This document shows positions 1-5,027 of a stretch of 5,027 nt of DNA, one piece after another. The DNA is taken from positions 1 through 5,027 of the forward strand of contig JALULB010000063.1 in NCBI GenBank assembly GCA_027041035.1, given 5' to 3'. Each line of letters opens with the position of its first letter. Positions within the stretch are counted from its first letter, which is position 1. The stretch comes from Sedimenticola sp. GTDB taxonomy: Bacteria; Pseudomonadota; Gammaproteobacteria; Chromatiales; Chromatiaceae. Under the pieces are notes generated by a model that was given only the letters and a program-made list of their open reading frames with translations, had not been told where the DNA came from and searched no databases. The translations under genes were made by a program, and so were the position numbers.

Positions 1-13
1 CCAGCAGATTCAT
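1..13 (-). CDS. mrpG: Mrp antiporter subunit G, first four codons only (partial)
   Basis: Only the start of this gene is visible: ATG at 13-11 followed by codons for Asn-Leu-Leu, after which it leaves the window on the left. The ATG overlaps the TGA stop of mrpF as ATGA, the coupling typical of Mrp operons. A strong Shine-Dalgarno-like GAGGGGG (27-21 on the minus strand) sits 7 nt upstream. Known Mrp operons place mrpG directly after mrpF, and MrpG proteins often begin with Met plus a short hydrophobic run, which fits M-N-L-L. The identity is inferred from position, ribosome binding site and these residues; there is too little sequence to show homology. Confidence 0.6.
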
Positions 14-276
14 TCGCCATCCCCCTCGATCGCCCGCGCCATCGCCACGCTGCCGACGAAGGAGAGCACGCCATAGACCAGCGCGATATCCAGGTACACC
101 GGGTTCTCCAGCCAGGCCGCCAGCCCAACCAGGCCGGCGGTGGTGATCACCGCCAGGGTATCGGCGGCGACGATCCGGTCGGCCGTGGTCGGGCCGAGGA
201 ACAGCCTCGCCATCGCCAGCCCCATGCCGCAGAACAACAGCGCCACGGCCAGAATCTGCAAGCCCGAACCGTTCAC
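10..276 (-). CDS. mrpF: Na+/H+ (monovalent cation/proton) antiporter subunit F
   Basis: This small integral membrane protein (88 aa) is a subunit of the multi-subunit Mrp/Mnh cation-proton antiporter. Three hydrophobic segments are visible, at about residues 6-26, 41-55 and 60-80. After the first comes the family signature RLFLGPTTADRIVAADTL (residues 24-41), with the conserved Gly-Pro-Thr and Asp-Arg. The start is taken as GTG at 276, which overlaps the mrpE stop as GTGA; a second GTG at 279 is equally possible. An AGG at 287-285 lies 5 or 8 nt upstream of these. The frame stays open to 723 upstream, but that part is the antisense-frame shadow of mrpE, rich in Arg and Ala and unlike MrpF, and 88 aa matches the usual family length. 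It ends in TGA overlapping mrpG. Confidence 0.9.
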   Translation of the reverse strand: MNGSGLQILAVALLFCGMGLAMARLFLGPTTADRIVAADTLAVITTAGLVGLAAWLENPVYLDIALVYGVLSFVGSVAMARAIEGDGE

Positions 277-797
277 CACAGAAACCTGCTCAGGCGTTTC
301 TCGGTCGCCGCCGCGATCAGCGCGGTGGCGCGTTCGCTGTCGACGCCCGGCGGCGCATAGACCCAATGCACCAGCAGCCGGTCGTCTTGCACATCGACGG
401 TCAAGGTGCCCGGTGTCAACGTAATGCTGTTCGCCAGCAGCATGCGCCCCAGTGGCGAACGCAGCCGGGTATGCACCTCGACGATCTCGGGGCGTATCGG
501 CAATGACGGTGTCAGGATACGCTTCGCCAACTGGTAGTTCGCGACGACCAGATCGACGAAGAAAGCGGCGAGGTAGCGAAGGATATGCAGCGGTGCCAGC
601 CAGCCGAAGCGAAAGCCGGTAAAGATCGAGAAACGCGGCGCGAACAGCAGCGTCACCAGCGCGGCAACCACCGCTCCGGCGAGCCACTCGCGCGGATCCA
701 GCGTGCCGACCAGCAGCATCCACAGCAGCAGGCAGACAAAAAAAACGAACGCATGGTGCGCCATGCCCAGCGGTGGGACCCCGGCATCGTCTTGCAT
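273..797 (-). CDS. mrpE: Na+/H+ (monovalent cation/proton) antiporter subunit E
   Basis: MrpE is a 174-aa membrane subunit of the Mrp/Mnh antiporter, within the usual family size. Hydrophobic helices lie at about residues 14-33, 38-53 and 66-90. They are followed by a soluble C-terminal domain with the conserved stretch ANSITLTPGTLTVDV (122-136), the most recognisable MrpE motif, and a following beta-rich segment (LLVHWVY, 141-147). ATG at 797 is preferred because GGAG (4 nt upstream) and AGGA (9 nt upstream) precede it. An internal Met12 at 764 has no good ribosome site, although it would place the first helix close to the N-terminus. The gene heads the visible minus-strand operon: upstream is non-coding DNA, not the mrpD expected in the classical A-B-C-D-E-F-G order. 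It overlaps mrpF by 4 bp. Confidence 0.92.
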   Translation of the reverse strand: MQDDAGVPPLGMAHHAFVFFVCLLLWMLLVGTLDPREWLAGAVVAALVTLLFAPRFSIFTGFRFGWLAPLHILRYLAAFFVDLVVANYQLAKRILTPSLPIRPEIVEVHTRLRSPLGRMLLANSITLTPGTLTVDVQDDRLLVHWVYAPPGVDSERATALIAAATEKRLSRFLW

Positions 798-801
798 CTC
801 A

Positions 802-810
802 CTCCATCCT
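802..810 (-). promoter_or_regulatory. Ribosome binding site of mrpE
   Basis: Read on the minus strand this is AGGATGGAG. GGAG ends 4 nt and AGGA ends 9 nt before the ATG at 797. This decides in favour of the first Met over the internal Met12 of mrpE. An in-frame TAA (818-816) just upstream excludes a longer protein. Confidence 0.6.
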
Positions 811-850
811 CTGACTTATTCGCTGTAACCACTCGCGCGTGGTCACGATT

Positions 851-865
851 ATTATTACTTGCGTC
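851..865 (+). repeat. Left copy of a 16-bp tandem repeat, cut by the insertion
   Basis: ATTATTACTTGCGTC at 851-865 matches ATTATTACTTGTGTCG at 1087-1102 with one C/T difference. If the insertion (866-1077) and one target copy (1078-1085) are removed, 851-865 joins the G at 1086. This gives two 16-bp units exactly head to tail (15 of 16 identical). The unit could be an ancestral regulator-binding repeat in the divergent promoter region; no regulator is identified. Confidence 0.65.
858..865. repeat. Left target-site duplication CTTGCGTC
   Basis: The 8 bp CTTGCGTC directly abut the GTAA end of the inserted element and are repeated exactly at 1078-1085 on the other side. Eight base pairs is the duplication length known for the IS66 family. 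The neighbouring bases differ (857 A versus 1077 C), so the match does not extend outward. Confidence 0.75.
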
Positions 866-894
866 GTAACTACTCAGCTAACCGCTGAAATGCG
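866..894 (+). repeat. Left arm of a long inverted repeat (left end of the element)
   Basis: This 29-bp arm pairs with 1006-1034 at 26 of 29 positions (mismatches 872/1028, 878/1022 and 880/1020), including a perfect 14-bp core ACCGCTGAAATGCG (881-894). Pairing continues more weakly inward, 895-901 with 999-1005 (5 of 7). The arms could form a long hairpin with a loop of about 100 nt in single-stranded DNA or RNA. Confidence 0.85.
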
Positions 895-1005
895 CCAGCT
901 CTACGTTCAAAAATGGTCATTTACACTTGTAACCCGGCAATTGCTCCTGCATTGCCCTAATTAAGTTACGTCCCTGTAACGATCACATTTTTTGCCTTGA
1001 TCTGA

Positions 1006-1034
1006 CGCATTTCAGCGGTGATCTGAGCAGTTAC
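1006..1034 (-). repeat. Right arm of the long inverted repeat, internal copy of the element end
   Basis: On the minus strand this begins GTAACTGCTCAG and continues into ACCGCTGAAATGCG, a near copy of the left end at 866-894. It also terminates in TTAC (1031-1034), but the eight bases outside it (1035-1042, CCATGTTT) do not match the left flank. It is therefore not the junction marked by the target duplication; the outer end at 1077 is. Confidence 0.85.
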
Positions 1035-1054
1035 CCATGTTTTAAACAACTATG

Positions 1055-1077
1055 CTGAATAGGCTGAATAGTTTTAC
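1055..1077 (-). repeat. Outer right terminus of the element
   Basis: Read on the minus strand from 1077 it is GTAAAACTATTCAGC followed by a second CTATTCAGC-like unit. It shares GTAA and CTAYTCAGC with the left end after a 2-bp offset. It is directly followed by the target copy CTTGCGTC. The short TATTCAG repeat within it resembles a tandem recognition site for a transposase, which is inference. Confidence 0.6.
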
Positions 1078-1085
1078 CTTGCGTC
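1078..1085. repeat. Right target-site duplication CTTGCGTC
   Basis: This is identical to 858-865 and directly follows the TTAC end of the insertion. Together the two copies mark a transposition event rather than a chance inverted repeat. Confidence 0.75.
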
Positions 1086-1086
1086 G

Positions 1087-1102
1087 ATTATTACTTGTGT
1101 CG
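1087..1102 (+). repeat. Right copy of the 16-bp tandem repeat
   Basis: ATTATTACTTGTGTCG is the intact second unit of the repeat that was contiguous with 851-865 before the insertion. It has a purine/pyrimidine content unlike the GC-rich genes around it, as expected for a regulatory stretch. Confidence 0.6.
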
Positions 1103-1332
1103 CTCGGTCACGGGTTATCCCTCAACGTGCAAATCGAGTGATCTAACCTACAACCCGTAAAGCAAGGCACCCGAACGATTCAACGAAGCTGCCCTCAAGC
1201 ATACGTCATGATTCACAGAAAGAAACAGCGAATACGCCGACCGCAATTGACTTCGATCATGATCCGGCCGAATTGTCACCAGACGTTCGCCGCCGCTGGT
1301 TCCGGCGCCAGGCTATTGGTAGACTTTTACTC
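1103..1332 (+). other. Non-coding leader upstream of pip
   Basis: No convincing gene is present in these 230 bp. Open frames that enter it (from 1208 in one frame, and TTG at 1273 in the pip frame) lack family similarity. A TTGACT at 1247-1252 has only a poor -10 candidate (AATTGT, 1271-1276), so no promoter is called. A 10-bp palindrome GATCATGATC lies at 1255-1264. A 7-bp inverted repeat ACGGGTT/AACCCGT (1110-1116 and 1152-1158) is too short and too widely spaced to name. The pip promoter presumably lies here or just upstream. Confidence 0.4.
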
Positions 1333-2283
1333 ATGCGCACACTTTATCCCGAGCTGTTCCCCTATCGCGCCACGCATCTCGCCGTGGATGACATTCATCG
1401 TCTGTATATCGAGGAGTCCGGTCGCCACAACGGTCAGCCGATCCTGTTCCTGCACGGCGGACCCGGGGGCGGCAGCGAGGCATGGCACCGGCAGTTCTTC
1501 GATCCGGAACGTTATCGCATCGTGTTGTTCGACCAGCGTGGCTGTGGACGCTCGTCACCACACGCGGAATTGCGCAACAACACCACGGCGGACCTGATCG
1601 AGGATATCGAAAAGATCCGCCGCCACCTGAATATCGACCGCTGGGTGGTCTTCGGCGGTTCCTGGGGGTCGACACTCGCGTTGGCCTATGCGCAGCAGTA
1701 CCCGGAGGCGGTGCAGGGCCTGATCCTGCGCGGCATCTTTCTGTGCCGCGACGCGGAGATCGAGTGGTTCTACCGGCGCGGCGCCGATCGCGTGTTTCCG
1801 GACTATTGGGAGGATTTCCTGCGCCCGCTGCCGATGGAAAGGCGCGACGACCCGCTGCGCGCCTATCACGAGATACTCACCGGCGACGACGAGGTGAAGC
1901 GCATGGCGGCGGCCAAGGCCTGGTCGGTATGGGAGGGACGCACCGCGACCCTGCTGCCGAACGACGGTGTCGTCGAGCATTTCGCGCGGCCGCATATCGC
2001 CCTGAGCATGGCGCGCATCGAGGCGCATTACTTCGTCAACAAGGCATTTCTGGAACCGAACCAGTTGCTCGACCGGATACGCCGGCTGGACGGCATCCCG
2101 GCGATCATCGTGCAGGGTCGCTACGACATAATCTGCCCGCTGAACTCGGCCTGGGAACTGCATCGCGCCTGGAGCGGCAGCCAGTTGGAGATCATCGCCG
2201 ACGCCGGGCATTCGGCCGGCGAACCGGGCATCATCGATGCATTGGTGCGCGCCACCGACGCCTTCGTCGGCAAATCGGGGTGA
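1333..2283 (+). CDS. pip: Proline iminopeptidase (alpha/beta hydrolase, family S33)
   Basis: This is a cytoplasmic serine peptidase that releases N-terminal proline from peptides. At 316 aa it has the usual family length. Family motifs run in order: HGGPGGG (residues 41-47, oxyanion region), DQRGCGRS (67-74), the nucleophile elbow GGSWGS (108-113) with Ser110, GRYDIICP (262-269) with Asp265, and AGHSAGE (291-297) with His293, giving a complete Ser-Asp-His triad. Glu201 in VWEG and Glu230 in ARIEAHYF sit where family members use two glutamates to bind the substrate amino group (inferred by position). ATG at 1333 is chosen because MRTLYP...PY is the typical family N-terminus; the longer frame from a TTG at 1273 adds 20 Arg-rich residues unlike Pip. 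The ribosome site is weak (GGTAG about 10 nt upstream). No signal peptide is seen. The stop overlaps dtd. Confidence 0.95.
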   Translation: MRTLYPELFPYRATHLAVDDIHRLYIEESGRHNGQPILFLHGGPGGGSEAWHRQFFDPERYRIVLFDQRGCGRSSPHAELRNNTTADLIEDIEKIRRHLNIDRWVVFGGSWGSTLALAYAQQYPEAVQGLILRGIFLCRDAEIEWFYRRGADRVFPDYWEDFLRPLPMERRDDPLRAYHEILTGDDEVKRMAAAKAWSVWEGRTATLLPNDGVVEHFARPHIALSMARIEAHYFVNKAFLEPNQLLDRIRRLDGIPAIIVQGRYDIICPLNSAWELHRAWSGSQLEIIADAGHSAGEPGIIDALVRATDAFVGKSG

Positions 2284-2720
2284 TCGGCCTGCTGCAACGC
2301 GTCGACCGGGCGCATGTCGAGATCGACGGGGAAAACGTCGGCGCCATCGAGCGCGGGCTGCTGGTACTGGTCGGCGTGCAACGCAACGATGACGAAACGA
2401 AGGCCGGACGCCTGCTGGAGCGCCTGCTGAGGTACCGGGTGTTTCCCGATGAAAGCGGACGCATGAACCTGAGCCTGAGCGACATCGACGGCGGTCTGCT
2501 GCTGGTGCCTCAGTTCACGCTGGCGGCCGATACGCGCCAGGGCACGCGCGCCGGTTTCTCCCGGGCCGCCGCGCCGGAGCTGGGCAAGCAGCTATTCGAG
2601 CACCTGCTGGCGCTGGCAGGCGAACGCCACCGGCCTGTCGCGGCGGGGGTGTTCGGCGCGGACATGCGGGTTCACCTGATCAACGATGGGCCGGTGACCT
2701 TCTGGCTGGAAGCCCGCTGA
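2280..2720 (+). CDS. dtd: D-aminoacyl-tRNA deacylase
   Basis: DTD hydrolyses D-amino acids (and glycine) from mischarged tRNAs, a cytoplasmic proofreading step in translation. The product is 146 aa, essentially the E. coli length (145), and is similar throughout: LLQRVDRAHVEIDG at the N-terminus, GLLVLVGV (26-33), MNLSL (62-66), the QFTLAADTR active-site strand (78-86) and NDGPVTFWL (135-143). The Gly137-Pro138 pair is the family's chirality-selecting Gly-cisPro motif. Residue 77, often Ser in SQFTL, is Pro here. The start is GTG at 2280, overlapping the pip stop as GTGA; the reading frame is open far upstream (to 1482), but that part is a shadow of pip. No strong Shine-Dalgarno is visible, so translation is probably coupled to pip. 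The gene ends 16 bp from the convergent flavoprotein gene. Confidence 0.95.
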   Translation: MIGLLQRVDRAHVEIDGENVGAIERGLLVLVGVQRNDDETKAGRLLERLLRYRVFPDESGRMNLSLSDIDGGLLLVPQFTLAADTRQGTRAGFSRAAAPELGKQLFEHLLALAGERHRPVAAGVFGADMRVHLINDGPVTFWLEAR

Positions 2721-2736
2721 CGACCATCGCTCTGTA

Positions 2737-5027
2737 TCACTCGGTGCCGGTGTCCTGGTAGGAGGGCGACAGCGTGTCGTCCTCCCCCGGCGCCACCTCA
2801 ATCTCGGCAAGTCCGGACCAGTCGCCGTTCTCCAACGCGCGGCAGCCGGACTCGGTCAGACGCTGCTGGTGCCTGCATGCCTGTAACGCCTGCTTGGCCC
2901 TGTCCGGCGCGTTCACGAAGACACCGCCGAGGATGCGGCGATCGCGAATGACCAACAGGCAGCGACGACGCTTCTTGATATCCAGCTCGCTGGCCAGCCA
3001 GGCCTCCTCGTCCGGCGTGCTCGCCACGCCGAAGGCACATAACTCGATGTCCTTCACTTTCAGGTAGATGGGCGGGGGCGTGCCGGGCTGATACTCGACC
3101 TGTTCGCCAACGATGTTGCGCGCGGCGATTCGCCCCTGTTCGGTCGCGCTGGCCCACAGGCTGGGCAGCTGGCCATCGACCTCGGCCACGTCGCCGATGG
3201 CAAAGATATCCGCGTCCGATGTCCGCATCGCGGTATCCACGGTGATGCCGCGCCCGACCTCCAGCCCGGCCTTGTGCGCGAGACTGGTCTCCGCCCGCAC
3301 CCCGGCACACACGATCATGATATCGGCCGGAAGATGACGATGATGGTCGGACAGCGTGACGCCATGCACCCGGTTGGAACCGATCGCCGCGGTGACGCTT
3401 TCATCGGTCATCACGCGAATGCCTTTCTCCTCCAGGTGCTGTTGCACCAACAGCGCCGAAGCGCCGTCGAGCTGTTGCGCCATGAGTTGCGGGCTGTTCT
3501 CGATGACCGTGCAGGTCAGGCCGAGTTCACGCAACGCGTCGGCGGTTTCAAGCCCAAGCACGCCACCACCGAGCACCAGCGCATGCCGGCAACGCCGGGT
3601 CTGTATCCAGCGACGTAGCGCCAAGGCATCGTCGGCATCGCGCAGGACGTAGATACCTCGCAGCTTGGAACCGTAGAACGATGGCATGAAGGCGCGCGCG
3701 CCGGTGGCGAGAATCAGCTTGTCGTATTCCAGCCGCTGACCGGTGGCGAGCATCACGCGATGCCGCTCGCTGTCGATATCGGCAACCAGTGTGTTCAGCC
3801 AGACATCCAGCTGGTTCTGCCGATACCAGTCATCCTGCATGACGGTCAATCCCTCCAGCGCGCGGTTGCCATAGATGACCTTGCATAGCACCATGCGGTT
3901 GTAGAAAGGTCGGGTCTCGCGACTGACGATGGTGATATGACACTCGGGATCGAGTTTACGCAGGGTTTCCGCCGCGCTGATGCCGCCCACTCCGTTGCCA
4001 ACGATAATGATCCGGCGCTGCCCCGGCAGGGGCTCCTGGTGCGGTGGATCGAGCGATGCCGGTCGCTCGCCGGCGCCCGCTGGATCGGTGTCGATATCGA
4101 CCGGCCCCCGTACCCGGCACGAGCAGGCCAGTCGATGCCTCTCGTCCAGGGCGAGGCGACGCAGGGTCTCGGCTTCCATCGCGCCCGCTGTCGACAGATT
4201 CTCCATGCCGTCATCAATGCGCACCACGCAGCGCCCGCAGGCGCCCGAGCGGCATTCCGAGTCGATCGGCAGGTGGGCATTCTCCAGCGCGTCGAGCAGC
4301 GTTTCATCCAACCCGGCGCGCAACTGCCGACCGGTATGGATATCGTGTATCACGGCCTGCTCGCGGGCGGAGCGCATCGCCGATTGCAATGCGGTAATCC
4401 CCTTGCCAAGCGAGGCGCCGACCTGGGTATTGCGGGCTTCCTCGTAGACACGCTCGGTATGCACGCCCCGCGCCAGTACGAGTAGCGCCAGCAACGCGGC
4501 CAGCGCTTGCAGCAAGCCGATCAGGTAAGCCGGAGTCTGATGCCCGAGCAACACCTCCAGCTGTCCCGCGCTGATCGGGATCACGTACCAATAGAACAGC
4601 CCGAGGGCGACGATGCCGTACAGGGTCGTGAGCTGATAGGCGCTCAGACGGGTAAAATTGGCCAGCGTGAAGTAGCTGCCTATAGACACCAGAATCGGTA
4701 GAAAGAACGACACGCTGTAATCGATCCAACCATGCACCTGGGGGATCTGGGCGGTGAAGAAGGCAACCATCAATCCCGGCAGCAACGCGGCGAATATCTT
4801 GCGCCTGTCGCCACGCCAGTGATTCTTGTCCCGCAAGTCACTGTAGATTGCCGCGCGCGGATTGAAATCGTAACAGTTGCTCTGGCAACCGACACACGGC
4901 TTGCAATGCCCGTTGCGCGCCATGATCAATGGCGCGTGACCGTACAGCTTCTCTATCGGAGCCATCGGACAAAAGGTGCCACACCAACCGCTACGTCCCT
5001 TGTAGACGAGACCGCCGAGCAGGGCGA
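2737..5027 (-). CDS. Membrane iron-sulfur flavoprotein: 4Fe-4S + TM + 2Fe-2S ferredoxin + FAD/NAD(P) reductase (5' partial)
   Basis: The frame is open to the right edge, so the N-terminus is missing; 762 residues are visible. Numbering is from the Met at 4965, which is internal. Just upstream of it lies GWCGTFCP (Cys codons starting at 4983 and 4971), resembling the Cys-x3-Cys-Pro of NapH/NosR/CcoG-like proteins. Then come CKPCVGCQSNC (21-31), a probable 4Fe-4S site, and four hydrophobic helices (about 56-74, 84-104, 112-131, 145-166). A 2Fe-2S ferredoxin domain (about 200-290) has Cys238, 243, 246 and 281 (C-x4-C-x2-C-x34-C). A pyridine nucleotide-disulfide oxidoreductase fold resembling NirB and rubredoxin reductases follows, with FAD motif GNGVGG (323-328), ATGARAF (420-426), NAD(P) motif GGGVLG (466-471) and FAD motif DIFAIGD (586-592). 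No redox-active CxxxxC disulfide follows the FAD motif. It probably passes electrons between NAD(P)H and a membrane partner via FAD and Fe-S centres; direction and partner are unknown. Confidence 0.85.
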   Translation of the reverse strand, partial: ALLGGLVYKGRSGWCGTFCPMAPIEKLYGHAPLIMARNGHCKPCVGCQSNCYDFNPRAAIYSDLRDKNHWRGDRRKIFAALLPGLMVAFFTAQIPQVHGWIDYSVSFFLPILVSIGSYFTLANFTRLSAYQLTTLYGIVALGLFYWYVIPISAGQLEVLLGHQTPAYLIGLLQALAALLALLVLARGVHTERVYEEARNTQVGASLGKGITALQSAMRSAREQAVIHDIHTGRQLRAGLDETLLDALENAHLPIDSECRSGACGRCVVRIDDGMENLSTAGAMEAETLRRLALDERHRLACSCRVRGPVDIDTDPAGAGERPASLDPPHQEPLPGQRRIIIVGNGVGGISAAETLRKLDPECHITIVSRETRPFYNRMVLCKVIYGNRALEGLTVMQDDWYRQNQLDVWLNTLVADIDSERHRVMLATGQRLEYDKLILATGARAFMPSFYGSKLRGIYVLRDADDALALRRWIQTRRCRHALVLGGGVLGLETADALRELGLTCTVIENSPQLMAQQLDGASALLVQQHLEEKGIRVMTDESVTAAIGSNRVHGVTLSDHHRHLPADIMIVCAGVRAETSLAHKAGLEVGRGITVDTAMRTSDADIFAIGDVAEVDGQLPSLWASATEQGRIAARNIVGEQVEYQPGTPPPIYLKVKDIELCAFGVASTPDEEAWLASELDIKKRRRCLLVIRDRRILGGVFVNAPDRAKQALQACRHQQRLTESGCRALENGDWSGLAEIEVAPGEDDTLSPSYQDTGTE

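Larger units (their letters stand above)
866..1077. mobile_element. 212-bp non-autonomous IS66-like insertion (MITE-like)
   Basis: The stretch starts with GTAA and ends with TTAC, and is bounded by exact 8-bp direct repeats CTTGCGTC (858-865 and 1078-1085). GTAA termini and 8-bp target duplications are the known hallmarks of the IS66 family. The left end reads GTAACTACTCAGC; the reverse complement of the right end reads GTAAAACTATTCAGC, the same motif with a 2-bp insertion and one mismatch. A second, better-matched copy of the end lies inside the right arm (1006-1034). No transposase fragment is visible in any frame, only open stretches of a few codons, so it would have to be moved in trans. 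It is clearly AT-richer than the flanking genes. It could instead be the remnant of a deleted full-length IS, since the ends are imperfect. The insertion itself is well supported; the family is an inference. Confidence 0.72.

Noticed and set aside
277..723. N-terminal extension of the mrpF frame, giving a 237-aa protein
   Set aside because: The extension is Arg/Ala/Gly-rich and fully overlaps mrpE in another frame. MrpF is normally about 90 aa, and the GTG at 276/279 with a GTGA overlap gives exactly that.
890..964. Short plus-strand frame beginning ATGCGCCAG inside the insertion, with a similar start on the minus strand
   Set aside because: Both starts are produced by the inverted repeat itself. 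The peptides diverge at once and have no recognisable content.
1110..1158. Inverted repeat ACGGGTT ... AACCCGT in the pip leader
   Set aside because: Seven base pairs separated by 35 bp is easily expected by chance, and no T-run or other context supports a function.
1247..1276. Possible sigma-70 promoter for pip (TTGACT, then AATTGT after 18 bp)
   Set aside because: The -10 box matches only 3 of 6 positions and the spacing is slightly long. It is not strong enough to list as a promoter.
1273..1332. Upstream TTG start for pip
   Set aside because: It adds 20 residues with no family similarity. Pip proteins typically start with MRTLYP-like sequence, matching the ATG at 1333.
1208..1597. 129-aa plus-strand frame overlapping the pip start
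   Set aside because: It overlaps pip by more than 260 bp, has a biased composition and no recognisable domain.
1482..2279. N-terminal extension of the dtd frame, giving a 412-aa protein
   Set aside because: This is a shadow of pip in the +1 frame with low-complexity Arg/Pro/Gly content. DTD similarity begins at the GTG at 2280.
2721..2736. Bidirectional terminator between the convergent dtd and flavoprotein genes
   Set aside because: The 16-bp gap shows no stem-loop or T-run. Any terminator would have to lie inside the coding sequences, and none was evident.
3846..4307. Other long open frames opposite or within the flavoprotein gene, for example 3846-4307 on the minus strand and 3937-4485 on the plus strand
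   Set aside because: They are high-GC shadow frames of a gene whose domain motifs are continuous across the whole region.
1..5027. CRISPR arrays, tRNA or rRNA genes, attachment sites
   Set aside because: No regularly spaced repeats, tRNA-like TTCGA arm context or rRNA-like segments were seen. Nothing supports these classes.

Overview
The window looks like chromosomal DNA of a GC-rich gammaproteobacterium. Coding regions are strongly GC-biased, the pip-dtd pair is an arrangement I recall from Pseudomonas-type gammaproteobacteria, and an Mrp-type cation/proton antiporter cluster and a large iron-sulfur flavoprotein suit a respiratory, possibly chemolithotrophic or halotolerant lifestyle. The lifestyle and taxon are inferences from gene content only.

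Layout. (1) Positions 1-797, minus strand: the start of an Mrp/Mnh antiporter operon in the order mrpE, mrpF, mrpG. The genes are joined by 4-bp stop/start overlaps, and mrpG runs off the left edge. (2) Positions 798-1332: a 535-bp, visibly AT-richer divergent intergenic region. It holds a 212-bp non-coding insertion (866-1077) with GTAA...TTAC ends and an exact 8-bp target duplication CTTGCGTC, features of the IS66 transposon family. It splits what was a head-to-tail 16-bp tandem repeat. (3) Positions 1333-2720, plus strand: proline iminopeptidase (pip) followed by D-aminoacyl-tRNA deacylase (dtd), coupled by a GTGA overlap. (4) Positions 2737-5027, minus strand and convergent with dtd: a large membrane-bound iron-sulfur flavoprotein. 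Its reading frame stays open to the right edge, so the true N-terminus lies outside the window.

How the genes relate. pip and dtd are housekeeping functions (release of N-terminal proline; removal of D-amino acids from mischarged tRNA) and are probably co-transcribed. The mrp genes form a separate, divergent membrane ion-transport operon, and the control regions of both operons lie in the intergenic region carrying the insertion. The flavoprotein combines a membrane 4Fe-4S module, a plant-type 2Fe-2S ferredoxin domain and a NirB/rubredoxin-reductase-like FAD/NAD(P) domain in one chain. It is presumably an electron conduit between pyridine nucleotide and a membrane or quinone partner; its substrate is unknown. 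The most notable items are the miniature IS66-like element with its reconstructable target site, and the domain fusion in the flavoprotein.
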